Shown here: positions 13,929-21,596 of the stretch, in pieces
How positions within the stretch are numbered: the stretch's first letter is position 1
Layout: each line of letters starts with the position of its first letter
Assembly: GCA_900553515.1 (NCBI GenBank)
Contig: USDN01000042.1
Location: 1-24,689, forward strand
Reading direction: 5' to 3'
DNA from: an uncultured Blautia sp.
Lineage (GTDB): Bacteria > Bacillota > Clostridia > Lachnospirales > Lachnospiraceae
Length of the DNA: 24,689 nt
Position numbers and translations under genes: made by a program
Notes under the pieces: generated by a model
What the model saw: only the letters and a program-made list of their open reading frames with translations
What the model was told of the DNA's origin: nothing
The model's database searches: none

Positions 13929-15200
13929 ATGCGAGTCGATACGGATGACTTTGGCCGACCGTGCAGGTGCGGGAAGGAACATCATATAGAAGTAGAGGAA
14001 ATTCTTATAGAATCAGGTGCTGTGGAGAAGCTTGAAGAAGCTATGTCGGATGGATTTCTGAAAAAATATATCTCACCGCTGCTGATCTGTGATACCAATA
14101 CAATGAAAGCAACAGAAGAGCTTATGGAGGACATTTATGACAGATGTCAGGTTCTGACTCTGGATGCAGAGGGACTCCATGCAGATGAACATGCGGTAGA
14201 AATCGTGGAAAATTATATGGAAGAAGACATTGATCTGATCCTGGCAGTTGGAAGCGGTACCATTCATGACATCAGCCGCTATCTGGCATTTCAGTATAAG
14301 GTTCCTTTTATTTCCGTTCCAACTGCAGCCAGTGTGGATGGATTCGTATCAAATGTTGCGGCAATGACCTGGAAGGGAATGAAAAAAACAGTCGAGGCAG
14401 TTGCGCCAATGGCTGTCTTTGCAGATACAGATATATTTGCACATGCACCGGAAAGGCTGACAGCTTCAGGTGTCTCAGATCTTTTGGGAAAATATATCTG
14501 TCTCACAGATTGGAAGATCGCCAATCTTCTTACGGAAGAATATATTTGCAGTGAGATCATCGAACTGGAAGAAAAGGCTTTAAGGACAGTCGTATCCAGC
14601 CTTAAGGAAATTGCGGCAGGAGAACCGGAGGAATGTGAGAAACTGATGTATGCATTGATACTTTCCGGTCTGGCTATGCAGATGACAGGAAATTCAAGGC
14701 CGGCATCCTGTGCAGAGCATCATCTTTCCCATTTGTGGGAGATGGAAGTGATCAATCATCATCTGGATGCACTTCATGGAGAAAAAGTTTCCGTGGGGAC
14801 TATGCTTGTGTTGAAAGAATATAAACGTCTTGCCTGTGCTATAAGAGAGAACAGATGCCAGGTAAAAGCTTATGAAGAAGAAACAGAACTTCTCGAAAAA
14901 TATTTTGGAAGCAAGGGGATTCTGAAAGGTATCAGAAAAGAAAATGATCCGGAACCTCTTTTGGATGTAAATCCATCCCGATTGGCAGACAGTCTGGAAA
15001 AGATTGCAGATCTGATCGATGAGCTGCCCCAGGAAGAAACTCTTTTTCATGAAATGGAGGCTGCAGGCTGTAAAAAAAGTGTATATGATATCGGTCTGAC
15101 AGATGATATCGTGCCGCTTAGTCTGAAGCTTGCGCCTTATGTACGGAGAAGACTTAGTTTTCTGAGGATCAGTAAAATGCTGGATGTGAAAGGAGAATGA
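13929..15200 (+). CDS. sn-Glycerol-1-phosphate dehydrogenase (AraM/EgsA family)
   Basis: Reduces dihydroxyacetone phosphate to sn-glycerol-1-phosphate with NAD(P)H. This is the backbone enantiomer of archaeal lipids and, in some Firmicutes, of heptaprenylglycerol phosphate. The nucleotide-binding motif GSGTIHD is at 108-114 and the family signature SVPTAASVDGF at 129-139. Likely metal ligands are Asp184, His264/265 or His268, and His283. The Bacillus homologue AraM uses nickel; the metal here is not known. An N-terminal CxCGxxH (Cys12, Cys14, His18) is seen in clostridial members. The protein is 423 residues, starting at ATG 13929 with AGGAGG 10 bases upstream. Its stop precedes the ispF start by 2 bases, so the two are coupled. 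A different iron-type alcohol dehydrogenase specificity is the main alternative. Confidence 0.8.
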   Translation: MRVDTDDFGRPCRCGKEHHIEVEEILIESGAVEKLEEAMSDGFLKKYISPLLICDTNTMKATEELMEDIYDRCQVLTLDAEGLHADEHAVEIVENYMEEDIDLILAVGSGTIHDISRYLAFQYKVPFISVPTAASVDGFVSNVAAMTWKGMKKTVEAVAPMAVFADTDIFAHAPERLTASGVSDLLGKYICLTDWKIANLLTEEYICSEIIELEEKALRTVVSSLKEIAAGEPEECEKLMYALILSGLAMQMTGNSRPASCAEHHLSHLWEMEVINHHLDALHGEKVSVGTMLVLKEYKRLACAIRENRCQVKAYEEETELLEKYFGSKGILKGIRKENDPEPLLDVNPSRLADSLEKIADLIDELPQEETLFHEMEAAGCKKSVYDIGLTDDIVPLSLKLAPYVRRRLSFLRISKMLDVKGE

Positions 15201-15202
15201 TC

Positions 15203-15676
15203 ATGAGAGTTGGTATGGGATATGATGTACATAAGCTGACAGAGGGACGTGATCTGATCCTCGGCGGTGTGACAATACCGTGGGAAAAAGGACTTCTGGG
15301 ACATTCTGATGCAGATGTGCTGATCCATGCAGTAATGGACGCACTTCTGGGAGCTGCTGCACTTGGAGATATCGGAAGACACTTTCCTGACACAGATCCT
15401 GCTTATAAGGGAATTTCCAGTCTGAAGCTTTTGGAGCATGTAATGTGTCTTCTTGATAAAAACGGTTTTTCTGTAGGAAATGTGGATGCAGTGATTATTG
15501 CGCAGAAACCCAAAATGGCTCCGCATATTCCTCAAATGCGCAAAAATCTGGCTGAGGCAATGGGAATCCCGGAAGGCAGAGTCAATGTGAAAGCGACTAC
15601 AGAAGAAGGTCTGGGCTTTACCGGAAGAGGAGAAGGCATCGCTTCTCAGGCAGTGTGCCTTTTGGAAGAAAAATAA
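15203..15676 (+). CDS. ispF: IspF, 2-C-methyl-D-erythritol 2,4-cyclodiphosphate synthase
   Basis: Cyclises CDP-methylerythritol 2-phosphate with release of CMP in the MEP isoprenoid pathway. GYDVH with metal ligands Asp8 and His10, GHSDADVLIHA with the third ligand His42, DIGRHFPDTDP, and the C-terminal NVKATTEEGLGFTGRGEGI are all family signatures. It is 157 residues, standard length. ATG 15203 has AGGAG 7 bases upstream; ATG 15197 overlaps the preceding stop and is too close to that site. It is translationally coupled to the glycerol-1-phosphate dehydrogenase gene. Confidence 0.95.
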   Translation: MRVGMGYDVHKLTEGRDLILGGVTIPWEKGLLGHSDADVLIHAVMDALLGAAALGDIGRHFPDTDPAYKGISSLKLLEHVMCLLDKNGFSVGNVDAVIIAQKPKMAPHIPQMRKNLAEAMGIPEGRVNVKATTEEGLGFTGRGEGIASQAVCLLEEK

Positions 15677-15719
15677 AGTCCGAAAACGGATGTAATATAA
15701 AAATCGGAGGAGAAAAATT

Positions 15720-17126
15720 ATGAAGCTTTTTAATACCATGACACGGAGAAAAGAAGAATTCGTGCCTCTGGAAGAGGGAAAAGTTCGGATGTATGTGTGC
15801 GGTCCGACGGTTTATAATCTGATCCATATCGGAAATGCCCGCCCCATGATCATTTTTGACACAGTGCGCCGTTATATGGAGTATAAGGGATATGAAGTTA
15901 ATTTCGTATCCAATTTTACAGATGTAGATGACAAGATCATCAAAAAGGCTATAGAAGAAGGTGTCAGCGCGGATGAGATTTCCAACCGCTATATCGAAGA
16001 GTGCAAAAAGGATATGGCAGGAATGAATGTAAAGCCGGCGACCACTCATCCTCAGGCTACGCAGGAGATCAATGGAATGATCGACATGATCCAGACACTG
16101 ATCGACAAAGGTTATGCATATCCGGCAGCAGATGGGACTGTGTATTTCCGTGTGAAGAAATTTAAAGAATATGGAAAGCTTTCCCATAAGAATCTGGATG
16201 ATCTCCAGTCAGGTTTCCGTGCCCTGCAGGTTTCCGGTGAAGACCAGAAAGAAGATCCAATGGATTTTGTTCTCTGGAAACCCAAAAAAGAAGGAGAACC
16301 TTTCTGGACTTCTCCATGGTGTGACGGACGTCCGGGATGGCATATTGAATGTTCTGTAATGGCTAAAAAATATCTTGGAGAAGAGATTGATATCCATGCA
16401 GGCGGAGAAGACCTGATCTTTCCTCATCATGAAAACGAGATTGCGCAGAGTGAATGCTGCAACGGCAAAATATTTGCAAGATACTGGATGCATAACGGTT
16501 TTCTGAATATTGACAATCGTAAGATGTCCAAATCTCTTGGCAATTTCCGTACAGTCAGAGAAATCAGCCAGCAGTATGATCTGCAGGTACTGAGATTCTT
16601 TATGCTGAATGCACATTACAGAAGCCCTCTGAATTTCAGTGCAGATCTGATGGAGGCTGCCAGAAATTCTCTTGAACGTATCGTGGAAGGCGCAGCGCGC
16701 TTAAAAGACCGTAAGGCAGCAAATACAAACATTATGACTGAGGAAGAAAAAGAACTTCTCCAGCAGGCAGATACATTCCGAGAAAAATTTGAAGGAGCTA
16801 TGGATGACGATTTTAATACGGCAGATGCTCTGGCGGCAATTTTTGAACTTGTTAAATTTGCAAATACAAATGTGAATCAGACAAGCAGCGGAGAATTTGC
16901 AGGAAATCTTCTTGATCTGCTTGTAAGGCTTGCTGATGTACTGGGACTGATCGTTCTGAAAAAAGAAGAGGCTCTTGATTCCAGTATTGAGGAACTGATC
17001 CAGGAACGTCAGGCAGCCAGAAAAGCCAGAGACTTTGCAAAAGCAGATGAGATCCGTGATAAACTTCTTGAAATGGGGATCGAACTGAAAGATACTCGTG
17101 AGGGAGTAAAATGGAAACGAATTTAA
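15720..17126 (+). CDS. cysS: Cysteine--tRNA ligase
   Basis: Charges tRNA-Cys with cysteine in the cytoplasm. It is a class I synthetase with HIGN at residues 36-39 and KMSKS at 268-272. Zinc ligands are visible as Cys27 in YVCGPTVYN, the cysteine in WHIECS, and the histidines/glutamate in FPHHENE. The C-terminal DALR-type helical domain is complete. At 468 residues it is normal for Firmicutes. The GGAGGAG site is well placed. No T-box fits in the 43 bases before it. It overlaps mrnC by 16 bases and heads the cysS-mrnC-rlmB-sigH run. Confidence 0.96.
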   Translation: MKLFNTMTRRKEEFVPLEEGKVRMYVCGPTVYNLIHIGNARPMIIFDTVRRYMEYKGYEVNFVSNFTDVDDKIIKKAIEEGVSADEISNRYIEECKKDMAGMNVKPATTHPQATQEINGMIDMIQTLIDKGYAYPAADGTVYFRVKKFKEYGKLSHKNLDDLQSGFRALQVSGEDQKEDPMDFVLWKPKKEGEPFWTSPWCDGRPGWHIECSVMAKKYLGEEIDIHAGGEDLIFPHHENEIAQSECCNGKIFARYWMHNGFLNIDNRKMSKSLGNFRTVREISQQYDLQVLRFFMLNAHYRSPLNFSADLMEAARNSLERIVEGAARLKDRKAANTNIMTEEEKELLQQADTFREKFEGAMDDDFNTADALAAIFELVKFANTNVNQTSSGEFAGNLLDLLVRLADVLGLIVLKKEEALDSSIEELIQERQAARKARDFAKADEIRDKLLEMGIELKDTREGVKWKRI

Positions 17127-17536
17127 AGGAGCTTAAGGAGCTTTTTCATCTGGAAGATCAGGATATCAGAAGCTATTCTCCTTTGACGCTGGCATATATT
17201 GGAGATGGCGTGTATGAGCTGATCATTCGGACGATTCTTGTAAAAAAGGGAAATTGTCCTGTAAACCGACTGCACAAAAAAGCCAGCAGTCTCGTGAAGG
17301 CGGCTGCACAGTCGGGGATCATGGAAGTGATCGAGGAAAAACTGACACCAGAAGAACTCAGCGTATATCGAAGAGGAAGGAATGCACATTCTCCCACCAT
17401 GGCAAAACATGCTACCATGGCGGACTACCGCAGGGCAACAGGATTTGAGGCTTTGATAGGTTATTTGTACCTGAAAGAGGAATATACGCGAATGATAACA
17501 TTGATCCGCATGGGAATCAGGGAGGAAGATTTATGA
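17111..17536 (+). CDS. mrnC: Mini-ribonuclease III
   Basis: A dimeric endoribonuclease with the RNase III catalytic domain but no double-stranded RNA-binding domain. In Bacillus it matures 23S rRNA ends. LAYIGDGVYE carries the catalytic Asp32 and Glu36. RGRNAHSPTMAKHATMADYRRATGFEALIGYLYL is characteristic of the family in spaced form (RGRNAHS, ATGFEALIGYLYL). It is 141 residues. It starts inside the cysS end with AGGGAG just upstream and overlaps rlmB by 4 bases (ATGA), so its translation is coupled on both sides. Confidence 0.93.
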   Translation: METNLKELKELFHLEDQDIRSYSPLTLAYIGDGVYELIIRTILVKKGNCPVNRLHKKASSLVKAAAQSGIMEVIEEKLTPEELSVYRRGRNAHSPTMAKHATMADYRRATGFEALIGYLYLKEEYTRMITLIRMGIREEDL

Positions 17537-18270
17537 GTGAACAGGTAGAAGGACGGAATGCGGTTCTTGAGGCGTTTCGTTCCGGCAGATGTGTGGACAA
17601 GCTGTTTATCCTGGACGGATGTCAGGATGGACCGGTCCGTACCATTGCCAGAGAAGCACGAAAAAAAGATACGATCATTAATTATGTTTCCAAGGAACGG
17701 CTGGATCAGCTCAGTGAGACAAAGGCTCATCAGGGTGTGATTGCTCAGGTGGCAGCTTATGAATATGCTACAGTGGAGGAGATCCTTGCAAAAGCAGAAG
17801 AGAAAGGGGAACCGCCTTTTCTGGTGCTTTTGGATAATGTAGAGGATCCTCATAATCTGGGGGCAATCATCCGAACAGCCAATCTGGCAGGAGCTCACGG
17901 TGTCATTATTCCTAAGAGACGTTCTGTAGGTCTGACCTCTACAGTTGCAAAAACGTCAGCAGGAGCCATTAACTACACTCCGGTGGCGAAGGTGACAAAT
18001 CTGGTCCGTACCATTGAGGAACTTAAAGAAAAAGGAATCTGGTTTGTATGTGCAGACATGGGCGGAGAATCTATGTATCGGCTGAATCTTACCGGACCTA
18101 TCGGTATGATCGTGGGAAATGAAGGAGAAGGAGTCAGCCGCCTGGTAAGGGAAGCGTGTGATTTCACAGCATCGATTCCCATGAAGGGAGATATTGATTC
18201 TCTGAATGCATCTGTAGCAGCAGGAGTACTTGCATACGAGATCGTGCGTCAGAGGCTGATGACAAAATAA
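17533..18270 (+). CDS. rlmB: RlmB-type 23S rRNA (guanosine-2'-O-)-methyltransferase
   Basis: A SPOUT (TrmH-family, group 3) methyltransferase. RlmB methylates the ribose of G2251 in the peptidyl-transferase loop of 23S rRNA. The N-terminal substrate-binding domain begins EGRNAVLEAF. The knotted SAM site has motif 1 NLGAIIRTANLAGAHGV, motif 2 GNEGEGVS, and motif 3 IPMKGDIDSLNASVAAG. It is 245 residues, usual. GGAGG lies 7 bases before ATG 17533. The exact modified nucleotide is taken from the family and from the neighbours. The yacP/rae1 gene found next in Bacillus is missing here. Confidence 0.92.
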   Translation: MSEQVEGRNAVLEAFRSGRCVDKLFILDGCQDGPVRTIAREARKKDTIINYVSKERLDQLSETKAHQGVIAQVAAYEYATVEEILAKAEEKGEPPFLVLLDNVEDPHNLGAIIRTANLAGAHGVIIPKRRSVGLTSTVAKTSAGAINYTPVAKVTNLVRTIEELKEKGIWFVCADMGGESMYRLNLTGPIGMIVGNEGEGVSRLVREACDFTASIPMKGDIDSLNASVAAGVLAYEIVRQRLMTK

Positions 18271-18295
18271 ATACAGAAAAAGAAACGGAGGAAGC

Positions 18296-18889
18296 ATGAG
18301 CCAATACGAGCAGTGCAGTGACGAAGAGCTGATCGAGAGACTCAGAAAAGGAGAAAGCGGGATTTCAGATTATCTGATGGAAAAATACAAGGATTTTGTC
18401 AAAAAAAGAGCCAGAGCCATGTATTTGATCGGAGGAGAAACTGATGATCTGATCCAGGAAGGGATGATCGGGCTCTTTAAGGCAGTCCAGGATTATCGTT
18501 CTGATCGTGAGGCTTCTTTTCAGACTTTTGCAGGGATCTGTATAGACCGGCAGCTTTACAGTGCGGTAAAAAATTCTACCAGACAAAAGCATATACCGCT
18601 TAATTCTTACGTTTCTTTAAGCGAAGAAGAGGAGACAGGGGCTCTTGAAGGATTATGGTCAGAGAATCCGGAAGCGCTTGTCATTGACAGGGAAAATACC
18701 GGACTTTTGGAAAAAGAGATCAGTAAGGCTCTGAGTCCCATGGAAAATAAAGTTCTTGATCTTTATCTCCGTGGTTATGGTTATGTCCAGATTGCAGAAA
18801 TGATGGGAAAAAAGCCGAAATCTATTGATAATGCCCTTCAGAGAATACGCATGAAGATCAGAGATTATATTGAAGGTCTGCAAGCATAA
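18296..18889 (+). CDS. sigH: RNA polymerase sigma factor of the SigH family
   Basis: A sigma-70 family factor that in Bacillus directs stationary-phase and early sporulation genes. Region 2 (YKDFVKKRARAMYLIGGETDDLIQEGMIGLFKAVQDY, spaced over about residues 30-70) has the conserved DLIQEGMIGL core. A region 4 helix-turn-helix lies near residues 158-190 (YVQIAEMMGKKPKSIDNALQRIR). It is 197 residues, slightly shorter than Bacillus SigH. GGAGG lies before ATG 18296, 25 bases after rlmB. The position after cysS-mrnC-rlmB is the conserved Firmicute location of sigH, which supports the name over a generic sigma factor. No terminator is seen directly after it. Confidence 0.9.
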   Translation: MSQYEQCSDEELIERLRKGESGISDYLMEKYKDFVKKRARAMYLIGGETDDLIQEGMIGLFKAVQDYRSDREASFQTFAGICIDRQLYSAVKNSTRQKHIPLNSYVSLSEEEETGALEGLWSENPEALVIDRENTGLLEKEISKALSPMENKVLDLYLRGYGYVQIAEMMGKKPKSIDNALQRIRMKIRDYIEGLQA

Positions 18890-18993
18890 GATTACCCTTT
18901 CTTTTTCGCACAAAAAGTAGTACAATAATATAAGATTATTTGTTTAAAATATCATAATGACCATCCGGTCAGAGATGAAAGGAGCAGTATATT

Positions 18994-19383
18994 ATGGCAA
19001 AGGTAAACAAATACTGGGGACTGGTAGCAGTGGGAGCAGCAGCTGCAGCAGCTGCAGGAGCAGTAGCAGCATTGGTGCTGAAGAAAAAAAGAATCAGTGA
19101 ATTCGAAGATTTCGATGAAGATTTTGACGACTTTGAATTCCCGGAAGAGACTGCAGAGGAGCTGAAAAAAGAAGAAGAATCTGAGGCTTTTGCATCCTGG
19201 GAAGAGGAGGCGGAAGAAGCTGCAGAAGAGGCTGCTGAAAAAGCAGAGGAGACAGAAGAAGCTGCTGCGGAAGAAACAGAGGAACCGGCAGAAGAAATGG
19301 AAGAAGCGGTTGAAGACGGTACAGAAGAATCTGTAAACGAAGCTGCAGAAGAAGAAGAAGAAGAAACAGAGACAATCGAGTAA
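18994..19383 (+). CDS. Small membrane-anchored, extremely acidic protein
   Basis: A 129-residue protein of unknown function. Residues 8-28 form an alanine/valine-rich transmembrane segment followed by KKKR, so the rest probably stays in the cytoplasm by the positive-inside rule. Residues 33-129 are low complexity, with roughly half of them Glu or Asp, mixed with Ala and Thr. An aromatic-acidic start EFEDFDEDFDDFEF comes first, then EEA repeats. Low-complexity acidic tails may be disordered, chelate cations, or mimic nucleic acid, but nothing here decides. The codon use (GAA/GAG/GCA) is consistent with a real gene: AAGGAG lies 8 bases upstream, and a strong terminator follows. The long antisense frame across it is a shadow. 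Confidence 0.75.
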   Translation: MAKVNKYWGLVAVGAAAAAAAGAVAALVLKKKRISEFEDFDEDFDDFEFPEETAEELKKEEESEAFASWEEEAEEAAEEAAEKAEETEEAAAEETEEPAEEMEEAVEDGTEESVNEAAEEEEEETETIE

Positions 19384-19399
19384 TCTCATAATAGCGAAA

Positions 19400-19446
19400 A
19401 AGACTGTTGTAACCTGATGACTCAGGAGATTCAACAGTCTTTTTTG
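19400..19446 (+). terminator. Intrinsic terminator after the acidic protein gene
   Basis: AAGACTGTTG (19400-19409) pairs perfectly with CAACAGTCTT (19432-19441) around an inner hairpin CCTGA/TCAGG (19413-19426), followed by six Ts. Confidence 0.92.
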
Positions 19447-19571
19447 TTCTAAAAACAAATAAAAGCAAAAAAATATTGCCCACAAATAATGCCACCTATT
19501 GTAGAAAATAGTTTGTTGTTGTAAAAAGATAAAGAGATTTTGTTTTTTTACGGGGGAGGATGAGAAAGAGA

Positions 19572-20555
19572 ATGTATTGTGAAAAATGCGGAACAAAAAA
19601 TGACGATGATGCGCAGTATTGCTGGAAATGTGGTGAAAAGATCTCATTTGATGCAGGTCTGGATCCAGGAAATGATGACACAATAGTATGGGACACTCCA
19701 AGTCCTTCAATTCCGTCAACTTCCGAAGATGGAAATAAAAATAAGGTAATGTGGATCGTCAGTATTTCTGTGACAGCATCTATTTTTTTGGTAACAGCGG
19801 TGATTTTGTGGTTTTTGGTCAGGCCAGGATCAGGGGACGGATCAGAAATTGTGGTGAATCCAAATAAAACGACAGTAAAAGAGGCACAGGAGGAGCAGGC
19901 ACAAACGGAGTCTGCTGAAACAGACACAACGGCAGAGGAACAGGAGATAAAAGTCTATGAGAAAAAAGAGACTTCGGAAGAGCTTTCCAATGATCAGCTT
20001 CCGGTAAAGACGGCAGAGCAGGGACCCTATAATGCGGAACAGGGATCTTATGAAGAAACCAGCCCGCAGATTTCTAAAAAGACTACGGCAGCTCTTTGTG
20101 CAGGAAGTCCGGATCTTGCATCTTTAAGGGAAATCCCAGTTATCGCTGCCAATGCGACTTCAACGATCTCACAGACAAAGACAAACAATAATGCTATGCT
20201 TTTGTTCGATAAAAAAGACGACACAACCTGGCAGGAAGGAGTACCTGGATATGGTATCAATGAGTCGGTAAGTTTTAGTTTTGACAGTCATCATAAGGTG
20301 AAATATATCGCCTTTAAGCTGGGAAACTGGAAAAATGATAAATATTATTTTGGAAATGCGAAACCAAAGACAATGACTCTTGTTTTTGGAGATTATACAG
20401 GTCAGGTGACGTTTACCGGAGAAAGAAAGATCGAATGGGTAGAGGTGGAGCCTTCTGTAAATGCTGACAGTATGCGGCTGGAGATTAATGACGTATATCC
20501 GGGAACAAATTGGGAGGATACCTGTATAACAGAAGTAACGATATATGGGGAGTAA
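19572..20555 (+). CDS. Zinc-ribbon membrane protein with C-terminal glycan-binding-like domain
   Basis: A 327-residue protein. Residues 3-20 form a short zinc ribbon (Cys3, Cys6, Cys17, Cys20). A transmembrane helix spans about residues 59-83. A Glu/Thr/Gln-rich linker of about 85 residues leads to a C-terminal beta-rich domain (about 170-327). Its pattern of LFDKKDDTTWQEG, GYGINESVSFSF, IAFKLGNWKNDKYYFGNAKPK and CITEVTIYG is like the discoidin-type, so-called NADase-type glycan-binding domain. With the ribbon inside, the sugar-binding domain would lie outside. ATG 19572 (MYCEKCG) is the natural family start; ATG 19560 directly abuts the GGGGGAGG site. No clear promoter was seen in 19447-19559. 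It precedes the M15 peptidase gene by 11 bases. Confidence 0.75.
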   Translation: MYCEKCGTKNDDDAQYCWKCGEKISFDAGLDPGNDDTIVWDTPSPSIPSTSEDGNKNKVMWIVSISVTASIFLVTAVILWFLVRPGSGDGSEIVVNPNKTTVKEAQEEQAQTESAETDTTAEEQEIKVYEKKETSEELSNDQLPVKTAEQGPYNAEQGSYEETSPQISKKTTAALCAGSPDLASLREIPVIAANATSTISQTKTNNNAMLLFDKKDDTTWQEGVPGYGINESVSFSFDSHHKVKYIAFKLGNWKNDKYYFGNAKPKTMTLVFGDYTGQVTFTGERKIEWVEVEPSVNADSMRLEINDVYPGTNWEDTCITEVTIYGE

Positions 20556-20566
20556 ATGGTGAGGGA

Positions 20567-21592
20567 ATGAAGAAGGAAAAAAACAGAATCAGGACAGGAA
20601 ATCTATGGGGACTTATGTTTGTAAGCCTTCTCTGTGTGATTGTGGTTCTGGCACTTTTGTGCTTGCTGTGTTTGAAACTGAAAAATGAAATCAGACAAAA
20701 TCAGCAGGCTATTGCCGAGGAACAGATATATTTTACAGAAAAAATAGAACATCTGGAAGCAGAGATAAAAGTGCTGAATGAAAGAATTTTCAAACAGGAA
20801 ACACAACAAACAGCTTCCGGGAAGCAGATACCGGCAGAATCAGAACAGATCCAGGAGCCGGAATTGTCTTCCGGTACTCTGGAAGAAAACGCAATGATAG
20901 GACCTCCGGCAAATAAAACAGTGTCTGTTGACAGCATGGAAATTGGACAGACGATCAGTGCAGAACAGGTGACCGGAAAGGAAGAAAATTTCTTTAAAGC
21001 TTATGAGATAATGGAGGGAGATGCAGTTTACAACAGGATCAATGGCAGATCCTATTATGCAAATGATAATATAGGACTTTCTGATCTGCGTTATCTGAAA
21101 ATGGCACATTATAATTTTGAACATCAGGTACAGATAGGAGAAATGATCGTAAATGCCCAGATCAGTAATGATGTGCTGAATATTTTTAAAGAACTGTTTG
21201 CAGCAGGTTATGAGATTCAGTCCATGCGTCTGATTGATGATTATTGGACCGGTGACGGAGACTCTTCGGACAGTAATTCCATTGACAATAATAATACATC
21301 AGCTTTTTGCTACAGAGAGATCACAGGAGGAGGAAGACTGTCCAATCATGCTTTTGGAAGAGCAATCGACATTAATCCTCAGCAGAATCCCTATGTTTGG
21401 AATTCCGGAGGTCAGCTGCAGTGGAGCCATGAAAATGCAACACCTTATATTGACCGGACTTGTGGGGATCCCCATGTGATCGTACAGAATGATACCTGTT
21501 ACAATATTTTTGCAAAATATGGATTTGGCTGGGGAGGTCTGTGGTCGGATCCTATAGATTATCAGCATTTTGAAAAAGAGAATCAGGGGTGA
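20567..21592 (+). CDS. Membrane-anchored M15 family peptidase
   Basis: A predicted zinc peptidoglycan peptidase of the M15 (VanY/L-alanyl-D-glutamate peptidase) group. A signal-anchor helix at residues 12-37 is followed by a coiled-coil-like stretch (38-78) and a polar linker, then the catalytic domain (about 185-336). SNHAFGRAIDINP supplies His261 and Asp268, and DYQHFE gives His334, the usual zinc triad. It is 341 residues. ATG 20567 with GGTGAGG upstream is preferred over ATG 20510, which lies inside the previous gene. Its stop codon lies within the cpaF ribosome site, so it is likely co-expressed with the Tad cluster, and may open the cell wall for pilus assembly (inference). Confidence 0.83.
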   Translation: MKKEKNRIRTGNLWGLMFVSLLCVIVVLALLCLLCLKLKNEIRQNQQAIAEEQIYFTEKIEHLEAEIKVLNERIFKQETQQTASGKQIPAESEQIQEPELSSGTLEENAMIGPPANKTVSVDSMEIGQTISAEQVTGKEENFFKAYEIMEGDAVYNRINGRSYYANDNIGLSDLRYLKMAHYNFEHQVQIGEMIVNAQISNDVLNIFKELFAAGYEIQSMRLIDDYWTGDGDSSDSNSIDNNNTSAFCYREITGGGRLSNHAFGRAIDINPQQNPYVWNSGGQLQWSHENATPYIDRTCGDPHVIVQNDTCYNIFAKYGFGWGGLWSDPIDYQHFEKENQG

Positions 21593-21596
21593 TGAT

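Noticed and set aside
15677..15719. T-box leader before cysS
   Set aside because: Only 43 bases are available and there is no specifier loop or T-box sequence.
18952..19719. 255-residue open frame on the minus strand, rich in Phe, Ser and Cys
   Set aside because: It is the antisense of the Glu/Ala-rich repeats of the acidic protein (GAA/GAG read as TTC/CTC). Low complexity, no family resemblance, and it runs through a strong + strand terminator.
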